A stretch of 64,000 nt of DNA, taken from assembly GCA_034509925.1 (NCBI GenBank), contig CM067526.1, positions 11,474,510 to 11,538,509 on the forward strand, written 5' to 3'. Positions 58,501-64,000 of the stretch are shown here, piece after piece (the stretch's first letter is position 1; each line of letters starts with the position of its first letter). The notes beneath the pieces are model-generated. The model was not told where the DNA came from, ran no database searches, and saw only the letters and a list, made by a program, of their open reading frames with translations. The DNA is from Hirudinaria manillensis. Its lineage: Eukaryota; Annelida; Clitellata; Hirudinida; Hirudinidae. The position numbers and the translations under genes are program-made.

Positions 58501-61500
58501 CCTGTTCTTGTTCCAAGGCGCCTGGAAATCCGTGCATGAGCCTGCAATGATATTTACTCGGCGAGCGCCTGTTAATGGCTCCGGGGAATTAAAGCCTTAT
58601 TTAGATCAATATCTGCTCGGTGACGAAGAATAAAAGCAGAAATTATTTCGACAAAATTCCCGATCGAAAGTTGCCTCACCGAGACTTGTGACGAATGACA
58701 GAGAAATTATCGTTTTCAATGCAACTCTAGCCGGCAATTATGTCTCAGATTTCCTGCCCGGTGATGACGACGTTAATGGTAGAATTAGCGAATGAAATTG
58801 GTGGAAACGATGTCTTTAGAGAGTGCCAAAAAGAAAAGAGAAGAAGAAGAAGTGCTTTAAATTGTTTGACCTCAAATTTGAAAAACTGAAAAAAGATGAA
58901 AACTGCAGGTAAAACGTCTCGCAAATAACGAAACGATCTTTCAACTAACGGACGACAGGAAGGAAAGAAGGAGAGAAGGTGAATGAGAAAAACTGATGAC
59001 TGGAAATTTAGTGGAGATTCACCTTATTACTCCGGATGATCACGAAATTTTGGAAGAAATAGTTGCTTCGACGCGTCTCGGTAAACGTCTGCTTTGATTG
59101 ATCGCAGAATCATTAGCGACTTTCCTCAAAAATTCCGAATTCACCGTTCCTTGTTCTATTTCCTAATTTATGCGAGCGAAAATAAAATGAAATTCTCTGA
59201 AAGCTTTTAAAAGGTTCCCTCTTCTTGGGTGGAAAATGAAAAATGGGACTGAGACATACCGGAGGGGAAACATGTTGGAAAACTAGCAATCACATTATGG
59301 GATTCGTGAATGGAGATCATGGATGGAGATGTATGGCAGTCTGTAAAATGGCTTTCACTAGGAATAAGGAGCACCAGTTTTCATCGCAAGTGTTGAGAAT
59401 TCTTGCCCGCACGAAACGCAACTTGCAAAATATTTTAAACCTCGTAGTGGTTTCCATCAATTAATTAATTAATTATTTATTTATTTTTTATTTTTTTTTT
59501 ATGATGCGAACAAAAGCCGACTCATTTAGAGAACCAAGTAAATCAAATGGGAACAAATAAAATCCTGAAAAGCATTGCAAAAGAAATTATTGTGTGATTT
59601 TATAATGAAAAGAAAATTTATTGCAATTCTAATAGAAAGGTGGTTCAATTGCTTTAGTGACGAACAATGGATGACAATTTCCAGATTACGCTCCAGGTGC
59701 AAAGCTTGCTACGGTTTCCATAAACAGTGCAAAAGTTATTCGAAATTTTAATTAAATTTTATGTCGATATTAAATTTAAAAAATAACGTTTAATTAATTA
59801 TAAAAAATCAGATTAGATAGTAAAAGAGAAAAATATCTTTCGATCTGTTAGCTTTTTCGCTTTCATTTAAAACGCGCCCATCTGATCCTATCGACGCAAA
59901 ATTTGTTTACAAACTTCATCGGAACGACGTTTTTCCGTCCATGATCGCACACATCGGAATGTTGAAATTCAAATCGAAGGCGACTTTCATTCTTATTTCC
60001 CAGCCTAATTCTGGCAGAAGCATTTCTCCTGCATTCGATGCGAACTCTGTCACTAGGAGACGTCGATAAAAATCCATTTTTGGCCATTTTAATGCTAACG
60101 CCATCGTAATTAACGTAACGCGATAGAAATTGTTTATTGATATCGGAGAAATTGCAAGCGAAACGCGCCAGTGAAGCGAGCATTTGCGTCTGGATGTTTA
60201 CAGAAGAAAATAAGTGATAGGTGATGAAATTGTGATTGACGGGACCCCTCCTTAGAATTCGAGGCATCCTTGGGGGGACCGTTGGACTTGCATAAAGGAA
60301 TGGAGGTGGTCGGACCGATGTTGGTAACTGTTGGTAACTACTGGTTAGTATCAGGTCAAGCATATTGAGTAAGCAAATTATAAATTAGCAGGATATTCGA
60401 TGGAACTTTGTATCATTTAATAAATATCCTCCAGGGAAAAAAAGTCTAACGACGACTCGATAGATTTTAAAGGGAAATAATATTTTTAAAAGCAATAATT
60501 TTTTTTTTCTACTGAAGACAAATTTTAAGTGATCTCCATCGGAGCAGAATAAATGTTCATGTTTTTGTTAAATTTCTCATGAAAACGTTGCCAACATACC
60601 GGCAAGTTTCTAGCAATCTGTCACATTGGCTCGACTTAGTCTCTCCACGATAAAAAAAATATTTTTTATAATTTAATATCCCCTTTAAATAATTTCGCTC
60701 CATAAATTATTGGCGCTATAAAAATCGTCAGAAGTGTTTATTCCTTCTGGTCTTTGTTTTCATCTCGCAAATTCTATTTAAACCTCCGAGAGAAACGATC
60801 GCAAATGTTTCTGCAATCTCATAAATCTCTTTGAAATGACGACCGCTTTGCAGACTGTTAAAATATTTTAATTAATTAGTGCCATCCATGATAATTAAAG
60901 AAGTTTAATTATCACTAACCCTGATGAAAGATCCTGTCAGAGATTGCTTGATCCTCTAGAATTTATTTAATTTTATGAGCAAAGAAAAAGAAAAAAAAAC
61001 TCTCGGATCCTAAAATTCAAACGCGTCGAACGGCATTTTATCGTCCTACTACTTGTTCACCACTTTGTATTTTTAAAAAAAGTACTCCTTCCTCGGATGA
61101 TTCTCAGATAAAAGAAAAACTGTCCTGTTAGCGACTGTTGTTGAGCTTTCAACTAAGTTCCCGAGGTAATGATGAAGACGACGACGACGACGATGAACGT
61201 CGAGCGACAGGATAGAGCCGAGTGGAATAGTCGAGAAGAGGCACTCTTATGGAGTTCCAGATTGCCGGTTCCTCACTTGTGTTCTATAACGCTCGTGGTT
61301 TCCAGACATTAGCGCCTGGAGATCGACCACGCGCTACAGGGACGACTCGACGGGCGCTAAAGAACGGACCATCGTCACGGACGGTAGGTAAACTTACAGG
61401 TTTCCGGACGATGCCGTGTACTAATTATTAGGCATCCCTGGAGACGAGACGACACTCGAAATCGATGCGTGCGGAGCTGTTTTGTGTGTACAGCACTTTA

Positions 61501-64000
61501 ATAACTGCACCCGTTCCAGACGGAAAAATCCAGAAAGATCCGAGTGAGGGTGAGATTTAAGGCCGGAGAGGAGGGTGGATTGTTGGGCGGACGGGGGAAT
61601 TCTGATCGTTCCCTTCGCTCGTCGGTTTAAATGGAGATTTTCAACCGATGGCACAGAAACTGCGTGAAGGATTTACGGCGACATTTTCCACAGTCCGCTT
61701 TGACCGAACACAAAGCCAAACGACTGAAGTTTGGCGCGAATTTCATAACTCATTTATCGTCAAAGCGTCCAGGAATCACATAAGAATTAATGAGAATGAT
61801 GTTAACAGCCTCCTTTACGACACGTTTAGTTGGTGTAGGATTATAGGTTGGAGAGTGATTATATAAGGTTATTATGTTATTATTATTATTATTATTACTA
61901 TTATTATTATTATTATATATTAATGTAGGCTGTCATAATTGTCATTAATTGTCAAACTAACTTCGAATGTCAGTTTCTTCCGAGGAAATACATCGCGTCT
62001 CCTATTTGTCTATGTTTGTTGTTTTTTTTTGTCTTTGTTTCATTACTATTTTCATTTAATAAAATGTTTCGATTGACCGTGCATACGTCGACAGTACAAG
62101 TTACAAACGATGTCGCAAAATCCGAACTGTGTTCTAACGAATAGAATCGGTTCTGTGGGTTCATAATTGATGGCGGAGAGGTTAAACGTACCCGTGCCTG
62201 GTGTTTTACCATTCAAGTCCGCTGTGCTTTAGGAATTCGACGTTGACGATATTCAGTTCTGTCAGCGTCAGATGCACGTACGCTTGACGCCACGGACGTG
62301 GATGACTGATTGACTGATTGGATCGAGTTGATTAAAGAGGTTACAGAGATAAAAGTCATCATCCCACGTGGAACACGAGACAAGATCTCAGGTCTGGCGA
62401 GGAAAGGAATTACTTTGAAGGGGAAGCAAATTTTTCACTCTCTTTAGAAACTCCTTGACCTAATCAAGCAAATGAATGGGATGTTACGGCGGTCAAAGAT
62501 GGCCTCACGTACGCGTCAGAAGGTCCTCACGTGTCCGGAGAAATAATGCGATATTAAATATTTACGTATCTCCTTTTCTTCGCAATAAATTTCGACAAAC
62601 AGAAGTCAAGCAATTTCTTCTTTTTTTTTCTTGTTTCTTGATAAAAGAAAAAATAATTCCACGGAGCTTTTGAGAAGAGGGCCTGACTCACCTGGATCAT
62701 CTGAACTTCTAGAATTCGAATCAGAGCTTGATCTCTTAAGAGCAGAATTCTTGTTTAGCGAACTCAGAGGTCTACATTTGAGATCTTTTCAGAGAAATCA
62801 TCTCGACTCTTGAAGCGAGCGGGGTCCGTGCATCTTTGGAAATTCAGGAAAGTAATAACTCAAAGCTAACACTAGAAACCTACAAGGTACTTTCAATGAA
62901 ACGAGCCGTCAACTCGGATGAAGATGGGACGATGATAAATTGAGGCTGCCGGGACCGAACCCTAGGAAAGGGGGTTGGTAAGGGGATGGGAGATGGAGGT
63001 AGAGAGCGAAGGACGGAGGGAGAAACAACCCGAGAATTCATCAGAGGCCCGAAGCTGAAGACTGAGCAGAGAATGATTGTGCAACGTCGCCGTTCGCCAT
63101 GTTTTGCATAAGACATTACAGACATGATTGAAGCACAAATGAGATTTATGGACGCCCATCGACGCCTGAAAAGGCCGAGATGCCCCGATGATATGAACAT
63201 AACGCGGTCACACCTAAAGACTGTTTATCACGACCACGTTGTTGGGGCAAATGACCCCGCCCTTCCTAGGGGTGTGAAGAATTTCTCATACTTTTCAGCT
63301 GATGCTCCCGTATAATGCTTGTAAAAAATGTATTTTCCATTATCTTCACACTCGACGACCCGTACCGAGTTTACTTTCGTTTCAATTTAGCCGAAAGTCT
63401 AAAAGACAAAAGACTCGGAATGAGCTACGTTTCTGCTAAACGTGATAATCTCTTTTCCTGTTTAGCTCGGCTATCGAATGCTACTGCCTGATAGCTTCCG
63501 AGTCAGTTTAAGTCGACGTAGGGAAGACAATGAAAATAAGATTATCCTCCCTTCTGAGTATAAAACAAACGAAACGAATTTAAACTACGAGAATGGCCCC
63601 AAGCGCAGACGAGAAGTGAAATCTATGCGACTCTACCTTGCAATTGTTCTCCTGGGATAGTTCCGTCATTCCGAGCGAGATTATGGCGATATAGGAGACG
63701 ACTTCTTTCGATGACCACGTGTTGTAAAATTATTTTCCGAGAGAATCCATCAACTTGCAATGAGAGTTGGTTCCCAAATGCGATCCTTCCACATGTGGGC
63801 CTCGCCTCCAAAGCTTCACCAAAGCTTAGCGAGAACATCTGCGCATAACTAAAATCTGTGTAATTTTATGCCGTAACGTTAATAAAAGTTAAAAATGCAG
63901 AGAAATAAATAATAATCCCCTGAGAAAGAGGCAACCAGGTGCGGGTCTGGTTTTGCCATTCGAAACCGAAGTTGAAGTGTTTCTGGAGAGTCCTGTTGTG
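55597..64000. other. 8.4 kb without a supportable gene, upstream of the Ig gene
   Basis: Presumed promoter and flank of the Ig gene at the left end, then unique sequence with triplet arrays near 55665-55765 and 56030-56090, ATT runs near 57000-57060 and 61870-61920, and an AAAT-type run at 57190-57280. Several open frames of 60-166 codons exist (for example minus 57693-58127 and 59863-60363), none of which resembles a known protein, and they overlap other open frames in the same DNA. Some GC-richer patches (57.6-58.1, 61.2-61.6, 62.9-63.3 kb) could be exons of lineage-specific genes or UTRs; I cannot support any. Confidence 0.4.

Noticed and set aside
59863-60363. 166-codon minus-strand frame
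   Set aside because: No recognisable domain, signal peptide or splice partner, and a nested frame is open in the same DNA. Could be real, but nothing supports it.
63905-64000. Homeodomain-like QVRVWFC on plus near the right edge
   Set aside because: It resembles POU helix 3 (RVWFCNRR), but the invariant Asn and Arg are His and Lys, an in-frame stop lies a few codons upstream and nothing else of a homeodomain is visible. The opposite strand is equally open.

Overview
The window is metazoan nuclear DNA: AT-rich, with small GT-AG introns (about 70 bp to several kb), many short exons, dense AAT/CAT/GAT/CA microsatellites and typical animal gene families. The families fit a bilaterian invertebrate: a stand-alone peptidoglycolate lyase (PAL), a repulsive guidance molecule, a short matrix metalloproteinase and SLC16 transporters. 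The sequence alone does not fix the phylum; a protostome is likely. Most lines of evidence come from protein similarity carried across splice sites whose phases I checked by hand. Ten protein-coding genes are well supported and there is one weaker small ORF gene.

Layout: 1.4-9.2 kb holds two tandem plus-strand monocarboxylate-transporter-like genes with the same intron positions and several identical exon lengths. 10.3-13.4 kb is a monofunctional PAL gene (peptide amidation) on plus, convergent with an RGM gene on minus (14.0-20.0 kb). 24.0-27.2 kb is CUTA on minus, with a decayed 1.6-kb Tc1-like transposon in one intron. 27.4-36.7 kb is a local duplication field derived from the CUTA 5' half plus a hemopexin-less matrix metalloproteinase: two intact 271-residue MMP genes, one MMP relic and one broken CUTA fragment. 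37.4-41.9 kb is GNL1, a circularly permuted GTPase, on minus. A small unknown plus-strand ORF (42.3 kb) and AGFG, an ArfGAP with an NPF-type tail (43.0-45.7 kb), follow. 46.2-55.6 kb is an eight-exon gene on minus for a secreted, probably GPI-anchored immunoglobulin-superfamily protein of 575 residues. 55.6-64.0 kb has no gene I can support.

Two products work in secreted-peptide maturation or the extracellular matrix (PAL, MMPs), two are probably GPI-linked cell-surface proteins (RGM, the Ig protein), and the rest are housekeeping (CUTA, GNL1, AGFG) or transport. They do not form an operon-like unit. The most unusual points are the RGM protein whose self-cleavage GDPH site reads GNLH, the MMP/CUTA duplication with a near-identical gene-conversion-like tract over the MMP signal exon, a perfect 43-bp foldback, and an 86-bp pogo-like MITE. 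I saw no clearly undescribed system.
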